This document shows positions 32,953 to 44,269 of a stretch of DNA of 64,000 bases, piece after piece. Numbering within the stretch: position 1 is the stretch's first letter; every line of letters begins with the position of its first letter. The DNA comes from Perkinsus marinus ATCC 50983 (Eukaryota; Perkinsozoa; Perkinsida; Perkinsidae), in the NCBI RefSeq assembly GCF_000006405.1, contig NW_003210828.1:41861-105860 (forward strand), in the 5' to 3' direction. The translations under genes and the position numbers were made by a program. The notes beneath the pieces are model-generated. The model ran no database searches, was not told where the DNA came from, and was given only the letters and a program-made list of their open reading frames with translations.

Positions 32953-33309
32953 ATGTGCCGAGCTTCGAATTGGTCAAGTGCATCAATGATAGGGAATCTG
33001 AAGAGTCGATGCAGAACGCTTACGTCATGGATAAGTTCGATAAGAGGAAGTCCTATTGTTTGTTATTTAGCCAAATTCGCTCAGCTAGGACAGATACAGT
33101 GTCACCGCCGAATGACCTGTCGTTCAGCAAACATTGCTGGTGATCTAGTCGTACAGGGAGGAGGGAAGGTTGACGGAGGGTGCGGAGTTTCAAGCTCCAG
33201 AGTAAGGGTCTCTACATGGTTTCCACATGACTACGAAGACCTTAAGCTCTCACGAGTCAACTCCACCACATATGAGCTGGAGCGGGAACTTACCTACAAC
33301 CTGGGTTAG
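32953..33309 (+). CDS. Unassigned coding-like region
   Basis: Two plus frames cover this stretch: one with MPSFELVKCINDRESEESMQ (32955-33143), the other ending with VNSTTYELERELTYNLG at 33309. A short intron could join the first to the second. No family seen. The flanks 32575-32952 and 33310-33645 show no clear coding signal. Confidence 0.3.
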   Translation: MCRASNWSSASMIGNLKSRCRTLTSWISSIRGSPIVCYLAKFAQLGQIQCHRRMTCRSANIAGDLVVQGGGKVDGGCGVSSSRVRVSTWFPHDYEDLKLSRVNSTTYELERELTYNLG

Positions 33310-33645
33310 AGACTCGGACGTACACATATCCTGATTTGTATGTTTTCTGGTAGGTATTCGCGTCCCCCATGTCGCTAATTCATCTCTGGCCTTGATGAGC
33401 GAATCTTTCAACTTATGCACTAAGTTGCAACTAGTATCGCTCGCGTGATAGTCGCCCCAATGAAATAGCTTAATCGCCTGCGAACTAAAACGCTACACGT
33501 TTACAATTTTTGTACCAACCATGCTGAATGTTTGACCATGAAGATCTTTTCGGAACGGCTTCCACGCTAATACTCCAAAGGTTATCCCTATCTGCCTAGT
33601 ACTCTTCTGCAGTCAGCGTGGTCACCTGACGCTGTCAGCAAGCAG

Positions 33646-34300
33646 TTAGCTCCCTCGACAGAATCTTCCTCTCATATCAGCGTATATGAAATATTCACGA
33701 CCCCACTCCGCGACCCCGGCATCTCTTGACGCGACAGTGGGTTGGCGGTGGGATATAAGCTTCTCGAGATGCTGAGTTATGTGTATGCCTGTGGATTTAT
33801 ACATGTGGATGCTCAAGCAGCAAGTATTATTACCAGTTTTTCCAAGCACGAAGTCGCATGGGAAATAGCGCATCGTTTTACGATGACGTAAGTGATCTTC
33901 ATGGAATAGGCGGAAGATCAATCACACAAGGTCGATGCCGACGACCACTCCCGTGGGTGCGCCTGTCGAAAGCAATGACAAGGCAGCCATATCCATAACA
34001 ACAGCAGCCGGAGTTCTCGAACATGACCTGATTTGTATGCTTTGAGAGCTTCACGATGATCACCGCAACTGCTGAGATTACGTGTGAGCTCGGGAATCAT
34101 ACTTCCTCGAGTCAAGGAACACTGGAGGGCGCACTCGGAATTACTCGCTCTGGAACGTCGTAGCTGACTCAACCCGTGTCCAGGACAATAACGCCTGTAT
34201 CGTCAAATTTGCACTCGAAATCGCTAAATGTGGTTGTTTCCATGCTGAGTCAAAGATCCAACTCCTTCAGTCACCGGTGTCATTGAAGCGACTAAGTGAA
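33646..34300 (-). CDS. Unassigned coding-like region, minus strand
   Basis: Minus-strand pieces include FDDTGVIVLDTG (about 34215-34180), SRASNSECALQCSLTRGSMI then GDHREALKAYKSG (34150-34020) and, in another frame, TGAPTGVVVGIDLV (about 33970-33925). The pieces are short and their joins uncertain. It lies about 80 bp downstream of the WDR12 stop on the same strand. Confidence 0.25.
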
Positions 34301-34382
34301 CCAATCGTTGGCAAGAAACTTTTTCGGTATTCCAGGAATGTACGTGTAAATGACGTTGTGACACCAATCGGCCTCAGCATGA

Positions 34383-36347
34383 TCACTCAACTAGCGAAGG
34401 CTTGATCATATGAGTTCGGACCTTACCATCTGAACCCGAGGAGAGGATAATCTGAGAGAAAAAAACAGCTCTAATGTGATCAGCTGCGGGGGCGGCAAGA
34501 GCGAGTACCTTATCATTGCACCAAGTGCAGCCGGTCACCGCGGTGTCTTGAGGCAGATCGCATCTCTGTAGCGGCAATCGAGCCGATCGTGAGTCATAGA
34601 GCCTGACGGTCCCGTCGAGAGAGCTCGTGGCCACTAGATAGTCACTCCTCGGATTCCACGAAACCTGAGTAAATCGTGAGAATAAGCGTCCGGATTTGTT
34701 GCAGCATAGCACGATTCTAAATATGCCTACTTACCCCTGTTATTGAACGCTCATGGGTTCTGTACTGCTGAGTGAGTTCAAGCTCATCCTTGGAAGAGCG
34801 TAAATCCCAATATGCAACACGGCCATCATCGTGGCCTGTACAAACTCCTGATCTGTTCGATGAGATGGCCAGAGCAGTTGCCGCCCTGAATTACCAATAA
34901 TGAAGGTCGCAGTAACAAGTAAATATAGGATTTTCTCCAAAGTACGCAGCACCCCTAACGATAAATACGGGCGAGCTGTGCTCTTTTTGACGCAAAACCC
35001 TCAAACGGCCGTATTTCCTCACCTCCCGCAAGGAAGAACTGCATGCCGCTTGGCAGCCAAGATATCCCATAGCGCAAGAGTGCTGTCCAAAGACGCTGAC
35101 ATAACAGTTTCTGTGTTGACCTTCACCAGCCTGTGAAACAATAATAGCCACAGATAGAGACCTATCAGCGACGCCTACCTCGTAACACCGCAAGCCTCCA
35201 TGTGGTGATCGGCAAAGACTACCCGCGGACCGGCAACGTCACGGGACGACTCTGAGAGGGAAGTATACACTCATAAGACAAGATCCCCCGGGTCAATCGA
35301 CCTCACCAGAGGGAACATTATATAAGGCGAGGAGTCCACCAGCATCGCCAGCAACGACTATGCTTCCATCAGAAGAGATTGTGAGTGCTGTCACCGCTGC
35401 GACTCTGATGAAGAGAAACCGACTTCCTACCAACTCCCACCGGGAAGAGCGTACCCTCCCTTAATCCCATTGTTTGCACTCGAGACGAGCGCCGGAGGCT
35501 TGCCGCTCTCATCGAGAGCATAAAATCGAACCAGTCCATCCCGACTACCTACATCCAAGACACATCACCTTCATTGAGTGATAGAGCAGAACTAGCTCAC
35601 CAGTAACCACAGTGTCCTCGCGTCCAGCAAGTGCCAAGACCGAAGTGTCCGAGTCGCGCTGCCCGAAGAGCTTGCGATGACCCTCAGATGTGTATAGACT
35701 CCACGAGCCTCGAATATACAGAGCCACATATAACAATATGTCACGGTTAGCTAGTATCACCTTTCATCGATCCAGTAGCATAGACCCCCGACTGTGTACC
35801 CTCAAGGAGTTCAATGCAGGAAAGCCACTCATCCTCTTGAGTAACCTCAGCGGTCTCGGGCTCTGGCATCGCCAAAACATACCTATATCGTAGGACATAA
35901 CTTCAAGAATGAGAATAATATACAAACTACTCTATGTTGCATGCAACTTCGCTAGAGAGGCCGTATTGCTTGTAGAAATCTGCGAGGCTAGTCCGCAAGA
36001 ACTGTCCGTTAATGATGAAGTCAAACACCACTGGCTCTTGGAATGAGAGCAAGTCATTGAGCATGGCAGATAGACCTGCACAGAGTCTTCATAGAAGAGA
36101 ACAAGTTCGACTGAAACCCCTTACCGGAACGGGAGAGGTCGCCTTCCAGAACAATAGGGTCTTCAGGGATATGATATTCCTCAGGCAACCTCGTCATGAA
36201 AACCCCTTCCACCTGATCACCAATCATAGCTGAGCATTCCGATACGGACCCGCATTGTAGTACCTGCGTTATGAGTGCGGGAGCTGCTGGTTCCCCTCCT
36301 TCACCGGGGACATCATTCATATCGGCAGCAGGTGACGATTGAGCCAT
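34383..36347 (-). CDS. WDR12/YTM1: Ribosome biogenesis protein WDR12/YTM1
   Basis: A subunit of the PeBoW complex (with Pes1/Nop7 and Bop1/Erb1) needed for 60S ribosome assembly in the nucleolus. The start at 36347 is MAQSSPAADMNDVPGEGGE; an in-frame ATG lies at 36368. An NLE/ubiquitin-like domain follows: VFMTRLPEEYHIPEDPIVLE, DLSRSG, then VVFDFIINGQFLRTSLADFY (about 36020-35960). This is the part by which the family contacts the AAA ATPase Rea1/midasin. The WD40 propeller comes next: EDEWLSCIELLEGTQSGVYA (about 35835-35775), GSWSLYTSEGHRKLFGQRDS, GRDGLVRFYALDESGKPPA, ALTISSDGSIVVAGDAGGLL, TVMSASLDSTLALWDILAAK, CTGHDDGRVAYWDLRSSKDE and YLVATSSLDGTVRLYDSRS. The last strand SQIILSSGSDGKVRTH ends at 34383. 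The order and length fit the family. Confidence 0.87.
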
Positions 36348-36654
36348 GAGGAATGTATGACTCTGCAAGGGTCATGAGTAGAGTTATTCGATCTCATAAC
36401 GAGAGCCCGAACACGTTCCCACGTCGGTACAGCTTGAGCACTGTAACGCAAGGGTGAAGGTCAAAGAAGAAAGCTGAGTTAGATTGAAATATTCCTGAGC
36501 ACACGGACAGGTGGAAGAAAAGAATGAGAAAAGCATGAGCTACACCAAAGAATATCCCGTGAAACCCCGAAGAGGACAAGAGCATTCAGCTGGAAATGAA
36601 TGAGGATGAGCGTGTCTCGGAATCTCGCTTGGTGAGCGATAAACGATTCACTTA

Positions 36655-37029
36655 GTGATTGATGAGGTGAGCGATAGAACCTTTAACATGTCACCAAGTC
36701 AGCCTTCCTTAGTCGAGATCCGCCTAGTAGACGCTACAGTGATTCCCAAAGGAGTCATAAATTCCAACTGTAGGAACCAGCCTACTTCCGAGGCTGGTTC
36801 CCTCATATCAGGGAGCCAGACTTATACCCTTATACCTTACGCCTACCCCAAAAACAATCCTACATCCTCCCGGCGGAAACCAAACCCAACCAGTGAGATC
36901 ATATTCCGTGCGGAAGCGCTGAGAAAACATCTACTTGAGCTCTACGAGAGTCTCTATCACTCATCCCCACAACTACCATCAACTGTAGTTCCCATAGTAA
37001 GATCCTCTTCAATTCCCTGGCTACAGTGA
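36655..37029 (+). CDS. Unassigned ORF
   Basis: A 124-codon frame with Pro/Ser-rich composition, containing SLVEIRLVDATVIPKG and a helical stretch IIFRAEALRKHLLELYESLY. A perfect 11-bp-arm hairpin (36773-36801) lies inside the frame without breaking it. No family recognised. It could be a young or spurious ORF. The stretch 36369-36654 between WDR12 and this ORF shows nothing. Confidence 0.3.
   Translation: MIDEVSDRTFNMSPSQPSLVEIRLVDATVIPKGVINSNCRNQPTSEAGSLISGSQTYTLIPYAYPKNNPTSSRRKPNPTSEIIFRAEALRKHLLELYESLYHSSPQLPSTVVPIVRSSSIPWLQ
36773..36801. repeat. Hairpin, 11-bp arms
   Basis: GGAACCAGCCT (36773-36783) and AGGCTGGTTCC (36791-36801) are perfect complements around a 7-nt loop. Confidence 0.85.
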
Positions 37030-37594
37030 CGGTCACTATAGCCACAATGATGAGTGATGAGTGTTACAACGTAATAAACCTCCATGGACATGCACGATTC
37101 ATGCGAGTTGCATAAAGGCGAGCGGGGTATGAATCACAAGCTCAGCGAAATATGGATATGTTACAGCACCCAAGCTAAGTTAGACGTCAATGGATTTGAA
37201 ATTTCTGGTTCAATTTGACATGTTGTTTGTGATTATGTGTTATAGATTGAGAGTCTGTTTGGCAAAATTTCTCGTTTAGGAACAGGAAGTTCCTATTAGG
37301 AACACTTGAATGTTGTTGAGTTATCCTTCGTGTACACCACCGAGTTTACGCAAGAAACTCGCGGAGCGATGCGATCAAGTTCCGGATTTCTCGCTGTCTA
37401 GCATTGCACAATTGATCTCCGCCGCATTGTCATCACATTTGCTTAAATCAAGCTGAAAACTCGTTTGAAGTAACGTTGACTGCTCTCCAAGCGAGGCATC
37501 TGACGCGAAGCGCAGAAAAGTCATGGTCGCTCCGAGGAGTGGAGTAATTGTGCATATCTCCAATTTACTTTTTCAGTAAGGTTCTCAATTTGCT

Positions 37595-37822
37595 GTGATG
37601 GCGATACAAGAGTTGATGTGGCGCCCTATCAGCGTATTGGAAGCGATAATCTTGTGGGCTCTGAAGACTCAATGCAGCTGTGCGAGTAAGGATATTAGTA
37701 TATTTCAGTTCATGATGGTGTACTGCGGCGTGGCTCTCGCGGTGACTCCTTTCGTCTTGTCCCCGTATGGTTTATGCTATTCGGGAGCGGAGGAGCGAAC
37801 AGATAGTCTTTCTCAGTTATGA
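37595..37822 (+). CDS. Short unassigned ORF with hydrophobic segments
   Basis: A 75-codon frame with ISVLEAIILWALKT and FQFMMVYCGVALAVTPFVLS, which would give one or two membrane helices. There is no supporting context. The region 37030-37594 holds a minor minus ORF (37375-37563) and a small hairpin (37277-37295) and is otherwise blank. Confidence 0.22.
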   Translation: MMAIQELMWRPISVLEAIILWALKTQCSCASKDISIFQFMMVYCGVALAVTPFVLSPYGLCYSGAEERTDSLSQL

Positions 37823-37946
37823 CTGAATTACACTATCATACTGGAATAAGAATGCGTGCGTTCTCTGAAGTGGGCTCTTCGCAACAATGCTTTTCAGTCT
37901 AGGTTCACCATTGACACCAACGAATTTGTATCTCGCGGAGCCCACA

Positions 37947-38325
37947 CCTTCCAAGGAAGGCATCCAGTCCTCTAGCTGGTGAGTGAGTCAACTGGTAGAA
38001 TGACGGGATTACCAGCATGGCCTTTCAAGGAAGGCATCCAGTCCTCTAGCTGGTGAGGTGGAGTCAACTGGTAGAATGACCGGGATTACCAGCATGGCCT
38101 TTCAAGGAAGTCATCCAGTCCTCTAGTTGGTGAGGTGGAGTCAACTGGTAGAATGACTGGATTACCAGCATGGCCTTCCAAGGAAGTCATCCAGTCCTCT
38201 AGTTGGTGAGGTGGAGTCAACTGGTAGAATGACTGGATTACCAGCATGGCCTTCCAAGGAAGTCATCCAGTCCTCTAGTTGGTGAGGTGGAGTCAACTGG
38301 TAGAATGACTGGATTACCAGTATTC
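37947..38325. repeat. 76-bp tandem repeat, five copies
   Basis: Units begin at about 37947, 38023, 38098, 38174 and 38250, each starting CCTTCCAAGGAAG or CCTTTCAAGGAAG and containing GAGTCAACTGGTAGAATGAC and GGATTACCAG. The copies differ by a few bases and an indel in the first unit. Each unit itself contains a small inverted repeat (CCTTCCAAGGAAGG in the first copy). Confidence 0.92.
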
Positions 38326-38360
38326 TCTCGACTTGGCATTGAACAGTATCGAGACGCAGT

Positions 38361-38383
38361 CACCTGCAATTCTGTTGCAGGTG
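38361..38383. repeat. Hairpin, 9-bp arms
   Basis: CACCTGCAA (38361-38369) pairs with TTGCAGGTG (38375-38383) around a 5-nt loop, 36 bp after the 76-bp tandem array. Confidence 0.8.
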
Positions 38384-38902
38384 GTCTGACTTGATTGAGA
38401 CAGGCTTGGCGTTGGAGGATCGAATAGCGTATCACACTGTTGATGTTTCAGTTTAGTGGAACACTCTAGGTCCGCAGATATCCGGTATGGAAAATGATTC
38501 TTACCATAATTGCGGTTCGATTCGCTGTGTCATCGGTCCGAACCCCGATTTGAGCTAAGCTGGGGACTGATAGGAGACTGGTCTATTTCATACAGCCCGT
38601 TCAATTTCACCCTTTTACTGAGGCTAGAGCCATGAATTGGGATAACCAGCTCTCGAGCACTTCGACGAGTATCTAGGATTTGCATCCGGTGCTTGTGGGT
38701 AAACCTCACACCCACAAAAGATCCTCTCCAAGACCCATCCGCGATAATCTGCTGCATAAATAGTGACTCGCTTCTGCAGTGTCCTTGAGTTCCATGACAG
38801 CACATTCATCACAGCTCACACCCTCTTAGACTGGGTACCGCAGCTGAGCTCGTGACGGGGTTGTCACTATCTTAGCGTGTGTTTCCGCAGCTCCTCTGTT
38901 CA

Positions 38903-38923
38903 TGAGTCACGAATCGTGACTCA
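38903..38923. repeat. Hairpin, 10-bp arms, one-base centre
   Basis: TGAGTCACGA and TCGTGACTCA flank a single unpaired A at 38913. Confidence 0.85.
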
Positions 38924-39370
38924 GCCTTATGCAGTTTTTCCAGCTATTATGAAGGAAGTAACCTCATCTTTGATAACCCTGCGTCAAGATTAACGGTTGG
39001 TGAGCCGGAATAGCCCCTTAGTGCTCGAAGACTTGAAGTTCAAGTGCCTCGAATATTCTCTTATGTCTGGTTCGAAGAGCCGTAGCACCGAAACCATGAT
39101 AGGCTATTCGTGCCCCATGAGTATGATCGCTTTGAACCCAGCGATTTCATTGGGTTATGAATGGTTTCCGGTATTTGAATAAACGCGCTGAGTGGGTTTG
39201 ATTCTATTTCATGGATATGATGAGAATGCTGAGTTTCGCTACGGTGAGGAGGCATTTTTGGGCTACGGCGGTACAGAATCTTGCACAGTCTGCACTCTTC
39301 AGAGTAGCGTTCCGTCGGGAGGTTCCAGATCTACAGCTTTCTTGAGACTTTCAGCCCGATTTTTTCATCA

Positions 39371-40105
39371 ATGCTTTTTCTACCTCTACCTCCTCGGCGA
39401 TTTGTACAGGAGACATCAACATCCGCAGTAGAGACTGTGAGCCACACCACGGATAGAGTTCCTGTAGAGTCTGGTGTACTCGAGAGCGATGGGTCTTCCC
39501 GCCTTCGCTTGCCAATATTCGCCTCTGTTTCTATAAGCTCGCCATCCATGAAGATGGGTTCGTCATCAGCGAGTCCATCCGATCCTACTCCGAAGGACGA
39601 GGACGATTGGCTACGAAGGGCTTCTTTCAATGCCGTCAGAAATCAGCGCATGTGCTCGTCGCTGTCAGCTGACACTACGGTCAGGCATTCTGCCATTGAT
39701 AACTCCGACAAGGATGACGGAGACGGTTTCTCTCGGAGTGTGTCCTTCGAGAACGAGAAAGACATTTCTTTCTATCACCTCAGCTCGCCTGTCGGCGAGG
39801 TGCTTAAGACGAAGATTTTGACTAAGACGTTCGATGGTTGCTCTGACTTGGATAGTACGAGGTTTGGCTCCGTGAGAGAGTTTGAATCCATCGAAGAATT
39901 GCTCATCTTCGCCCAACGCATGAGCCATCCTCCTGCAAGAACTCCAGGCAACCGCAAGAGAGTTGGCGCAGTTGACTCCGTTGCTAGTGGTAGCGTTGGA
40001 TCATTCGAAACTTCTCCGAGTACGCATGAGCCATGCCGACCAGCTGTCAAACTCCGCCCCGCTCGTTTTGGTTTCGAAGAGGCAGTTGACATGGAGGACT
40101 ACTAG
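39371..40105 (+). CDS. Ser-rich protein, function unknown
   Basis: The best-supported gene of the gene-poor part: 244 codons open, Ser/Asp-rich, with serines in basic contexts (DDWLRRASFNAVRNQRM; GFSRSVSFENEKDISFY), an FGSVREFESIEELLIFAQRM helix, and a conserved-looking end KLRPARFGFEEAVDMEDY. The first residues (MLFLPLPPRRFVQ) may be read from an intron; SSPSMKMGSSS offers a later Met. The minus ORFs across it are shadows. The R-x-x-S-F and S-V-S-F repeats look like phosphorylation sites (inference). No family recognised. 38330-39370 upstream has only weak ORFs and two hairpins; 40106-41000 downstream is blank. Confidence 0.5.
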   Translation: MLFLPLPPRRFVQETSTSAVETVSHTTDRVPVESGVLESDGSSRLRLPIFASVSISSPSMKMGSSSASPSDPTPKDEDDWLRRASFNAVRNQRMCSSLSADTTVRHSAIDNSDKDDGDGFSRSVSFENEKDISFYHLSSPVGEVLKTKILTKTFDGCSDLDSTRFGSVREFESIEELLIFAQRMSHPPARTPGNRKRVGAVDSVASGSVGSFETSPSTHEPCRPAVKLRPARFGFEEAVDMEDY

Positions 40106-41439
40106 TAGGATGGACATGCCTGTGTGGAAGTACCGTCAGCTATCGAGAGTTGTAACTTTCTCCTTTTCTGCTTGACCTTGTCATTGTAAAGGCTCGGAAA
40201 CCTTATTTGTACTCGGCATCGGTACAACCGTTACTTTTTTCCGTCCCGTGCCCTTATCTAATCTTCTTCGCGTCACACACTTGCGCATCGCATCTTAGTC
40301 TCCGATTAGTTATAGTGAGTAGATTTTGATGCTGTGCGCGGGTTAGACTTAGAGCTCTGAACTTTGACCGCTGAATCTAGCCTAGTATTTCATGGAGTGG
40401 TGGGCCACTTGGCATCATGGGTTGCTACTTGTAGTAGGGTACTCTAAACTGTATTATAATCTCATTTCCCACCATCTGCTGCTAGCGTACAACTCATACT
40501 TGCGGCTCGCATTTGCGGTTGTATCATGTGCTCGAAGGAGCCTGTTGATAGCTTTGATATCTCAGTAGCTTCGAGTACCAACCATTCGTTCCGTAAATAT
40601 AACTGTTTTGTGAGGATACAACCTCAAAACATACTGGTCCCATGGTCCGCGTGGTTTCTTGATGTCACATGTACATAGTTTCCTGTCATTAGATAGTGTG
40701 ACCACATATTGCTATCCTTCGGCCTAGGTCATCTTTCGATTCTCTTATGTAAACTAGAAATGGTCTCTGAAGCTGTCGACCTTTGTTGCGCTGAGAGTTG
40801 CTGGCTCTAACTAGGTAGTAGTCACGGGATGTATGTCCTTGCGTCTCACAGTCTCTGGGCCAGTTTATCTCCTCTTGTAGTTGGGAAGATACCGCCTAGC
40901 GGAGTGCACTAACGGTTTCCATCGCAGACTGATATGGATGTACGAGTACAAGTCAACGATGCATGTGAGAGTCGAAGTTGAATGTGCATCTGATCGGAGA
41001 GAAAACTAGAGGGCAGTTGATGGTGGCTTGGGTCGATTTTTGTGTACAGCCCCATATTCGAAGTCCAAGACAGAATTAGCAGAGTTGGTCTGGAGTTTGG
41101 TGAGGATACTCACCAAGTTCACGTGGAACTTATCTACCACAAGTGAGTTGGCGTATTGTACCCCACCAGTTCAGGCCTATCAGCTCAGTCTTTTGGTTAA
41201 GCCTGTGCTCATTGAGTAACAAATGCGAGCCTCTCTGATAAGAGTGTTGTTTATTCGGCACAGGCTTTCCGAAGATAGAGGGATTGGGATCATGATATCA
41301 ATCTTACCGATGTTAATTACCATCTGGACTTGGTAATAGCGGTTGAGCAAGTTCACGAGGCAGACCGGGAGCTCTTTTTTCCACTACAACAGTAGATGAC
41401 GTAGTCTTGAAGCGTTGAGCATTTTGCTGAGCTTGTACG

Positions 41440-42170
41440 GCAGCAATTTAGTCAGAAAATGAGTCAAACCGATGCAAACAAATTATACACACCGTAGACT
41501 ACACTCCCGAAAGCCAAGAACTAAGCCCCTGGTTAGTGTCAATGTTGGACATAATAAACCAAGGGGTGTCGAATTTGGATGTGTATTGTCAATCTTGGAT
41601 CCGAAATTTCCCACTCATGCCGAACACGAGTACCTGATGTCATTCTCGGATGTGCCACTGACATTGTTGTCTATGCGGTTGTCAAGTTTGCACGGGAGAA
41701 AGTGTAGTCGCCGCATCAATCACAATGGCTGATTCTCTGAGTTTCAGTGTGTCATCTCTTGATCGACTGATGTCAGCAATGTCAGCAGAAGTTCTGCATT
41801 GCTGACTTCTGGCATCTCCAGCCAGGCCTACTCCCGGTGGTAGTCTACCACATGCTGAATCAGTATGTGCTGACACCGAATTATGAACTGGGGTGGAAAG
41901 TTGAAGAGATTGATGACCCGGTGGTATTGATCAATCATTCAAAACATTCTCCTCGTCGAGTTCATATTGATAGATTGGTACTTATTCCTACTGAAGTTGT
42001 AGAAGGAGATAATATTGTAGACGATGATGGTCTATGGTTGGTAGATGATAATCCTGATGTTGGTGTGACATCATTAAATACAACTCCAGATATTTCTTTG
42101 TTGAAGACTCCCGAAGCTGATGTATCAACTGAAGTTGATACAAAGTAGTTACTGTTGAAGTCAAGACTTG
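41440..42170 (+). mobile_element. Fossil LTR-retrotransposon integrase fragment
   Basis: A plus-strand stretch at 41837-42148 has an integrase C-terminal look (LGWKVEEIDDPVVLINHSKH then RRVHIDRLVLIP), followed by an acidic tail. The part upstream to about 41440 is in keeping with more of the same polyprotein. No LTRs were found around it. It is a broken remnant with several breaks, and its orientation and sequence differ from the element at 51.3-52.8 kb. Confidence 0.5.
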
Positions 42171-42504
42171 ACTGTCAAGTCCGATCCCCTAGAACGTGCT
42201 ACGTATGTTGGTCGATATGCTCCACGTGATAGATCTAAAGATAGAAGACCAGTGCGTTATTCATAAGTCAGGCGTTATACTGATGTATGGGTATCTTTCC
42301 ATGAGAAGAGGGGGCGGATGTAAGGACTTGTGTCACTGTCCCATTTGTGGTACAACTGTCCTTGAGCTAAGCTGTGCTAGATATTCATATATTCTATAAT
42401 ACTATAAGTAACGTAAGAATAAGTTATTCATCCCTCGAGTCGAGCGGATTGTGTTAACGGTTACACTGTCGAAGAGCGAACCGTCAGTGAATGATCGCAG
42501 AGAA

Positions 42505-42570
42505 ATATCGGAGGTTACTGGAGTGTAGAGTTCTCTTTGGGTGCATTTCCGTCACTCTCTCCTCCGATAT
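42505..42570. repeat. Hairpin with long loop
   Basis: ATATCGGAGG (42505-42514) and CCTCCGATAT (42561-42570) are perfect 10-bp inverted arms separated by 46 nt. Confidence 0.75.
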
Positions 42571-42903
42571 TGAGTCGGCTCTTACAAGATCCTAACGCGA
42601 TATTCTCTACATCTCGGCATTCCGTCCTCTTAGGTGACGAACAAAACAAAAACTGTACACTCTTATTTCCCCATTTACAGCGAGCACAGCACGTAGCAAG
42701 CGTCAATATTGAAACACTTTGAAGAACAGTGGTCTTTGACGCTCTTCAAATATCTGATCAAGTAAGAACTATAGACGGTTCAGCTGACGGTGACTGGGCG
42801 CTTCGCTCGGTTGATGGGCCTAGAGTGGCGGTGGTGAATGTAACGGTAACAGTGAGTATACGAGGGCACTCACAAGAAACGCTGAGCTGATCGGGATCCA
42901 TAG

Positions 42904-42942
42904 AGCCTGGTGGGCGGCCCAGTGGGCCGGGCCCACCAGGCT
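42904..42942. repeat. Nested GC-rich hairpin, 12-bp arms
   Basis: AGCCTGGTGGGC and GCCCACCAGGCT enclose a second inverted repeat GGCCC-AGT-GGGCC. The whole 39 bp can fold as one extended stem. Confidence 0.85.
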
Positions 42943-43088
42943 AACGAATCAAGCCTATTGTCAGGGCCCACCGTGGGGATTGTCAGTGAGGATGTCAGTC
43001 GCACCCAAGATCGTTCGTAGAAGGATCGTTCCCATCATCTCAGAAACTATTTGTTCGTCCGTCAAAGTTGCTAGTGTGAATTGAATTC

Positions 43089-43149
43089 AGCAGGTATGAA
43101 TCAAGAATTTACTAAATTCTCGATTCATTATGAATCATTCATACCTGCT
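43089..43149. repeat. Nested hairpins, 13-bp outer arms
   Basis: AGCAGGTATGAAT (43089-43101) pairs with ATTCATACCTGCT (43137-43149). Inside lie AGAATTT-ACT-AAATTCT and GATTCAT-TA-TGAATC. Confidence 0.85.
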
Positions 43150-43294
43150 CATCCTATCGCTCGTATTTTCGCTCTTGGCATTCCTCCCAGCTTTCATTTT
43201 GCTTACTATTTTAGACTTGACTCTGGGGTTGATGCCGAGAGTCTGATCAGTACATGTCTATGAACCGTGTGTATTATCGCCGGTAACTTATTGA

Positions 43295-43337
43295 TGAAAA
43301 CATCTTCCAATGGGACTCCCATTGGAAGATGTTTTCA
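43295..43337. repeat. Perfect hairpin, 21-bp arms, one-base centre
   Basis: The longest perfect inverted repeat found in the window: 21 bp starting TGAAAACATCTTCC (43295-43315), a single C at 43316, and its exact complement at 43317-43337. Confidence 0.9.
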
Positions 43338-44152
43338 TTATGGACTCCCATTATGGGAGATCCAGATGGAACTTTGGGCCGACTGGCTTCAGCCTGTAAT
43401 GACCTCGATTGTGTTGTATAACTCGGATCGTTCCATCACGTTCATTATGGTGATGAGTTTCAACGATGCATTTGAACTACGTCAGTCATCGACATCATTA
43501 TTGTCATGGTTTTCCCCACCGATCAAGAACCGGACAGAGCGAAGCCTCGCGACCTGATGGGTGCTGCTTGCTTCTGAGTCTGACGAGTCACTGACATCAA
43601 TATGCATCTATGAGAAAACGTTTCCGCCAGCCATCACTGCATAGTCATCGTACAGGACTATAAGTAGTACAGATCGTTTTAGTTGCCGTACGTTGTGCGC
43701 AGGGTTTGCCCTTTGGGCGGGCAAGCGTCAAAATTTCGCGGAAAGGAAATTTTATCACGGAAAATTTCGAAAACGGTGGAAATGGAAATTTCCGTGTAAA
43801 TCTCGCACGCCATGCGGGCGCGCGAGACATGCGATCAGCCAGGTATGCCCACCGGACCCAACGTATGCCACTTCCGGGCCCAACGTATGTCATGCCAAAT
43901 AGGGTGGTTTGAACCAGAGAAATCGCGGCCCTTCGGCCCGCTATAGTAGCCATGTCATCTTAGGGTGATATACGAGTCTGGCCGAGGCTGGCCGAGTTCT
44001 GCTTCAGTTTGTATCCTAGGTAGCTGAGTCTACTGTTCTGGGTCGAACGTGAGCAAAAGCTTGGGCTCTTAGAGGGGAAATGAGATATTTCATCTCGTTT
44101 TTCATCCACCATAATCATGCTGAATTACGGGAGAAAGTGATCGATGTCTACG

Positions 44153-44191
44153 CCCTATGGCCCATAGGGCCCAAACCCATAGGCTATGGGT
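44153..44191. repeat. Two adjacent one-base-centre hairpins
   Basis: CCCTATGG-C-CCATAGGG (44153-44169) is followed by ACCCATAG-G-CTATGGGT (44175-44191). The two share the ATGG/CCAT core. Confidence 0.85.
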
Positions 44192-44236
44192 CTCCACCTC
44201 GGATACCGTCCATCATGCTGGGGCTCAGCAGCTTAT

Positions 44237-44269
44237 GATAAGCAGCTCATGGACGATAAGCTGCTTATC
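44237..44269. repeat. Hairpin, 11-bp arms
   Basis: GATAAGCAGCT (44237-44247) pairs with AGCTGCTTATC (44259-44269). A further partial inverted copy (AGCAGCTTAT) precedes it at about 44228. Confidence 0.8.

Noticed and set aside
33920-34030. Possible FtsJ-type methyltransferase motif (GVVVGIDLV)
   Set aside because: Only this one motif is seen. The flanking frames do not continue into the rest of the fold.
39331-39928. Minus ORFs over the Ser-rich gene
   Set aside because: They mirror the plus 244-codon frame, whose codon pattern and continuous length are better.
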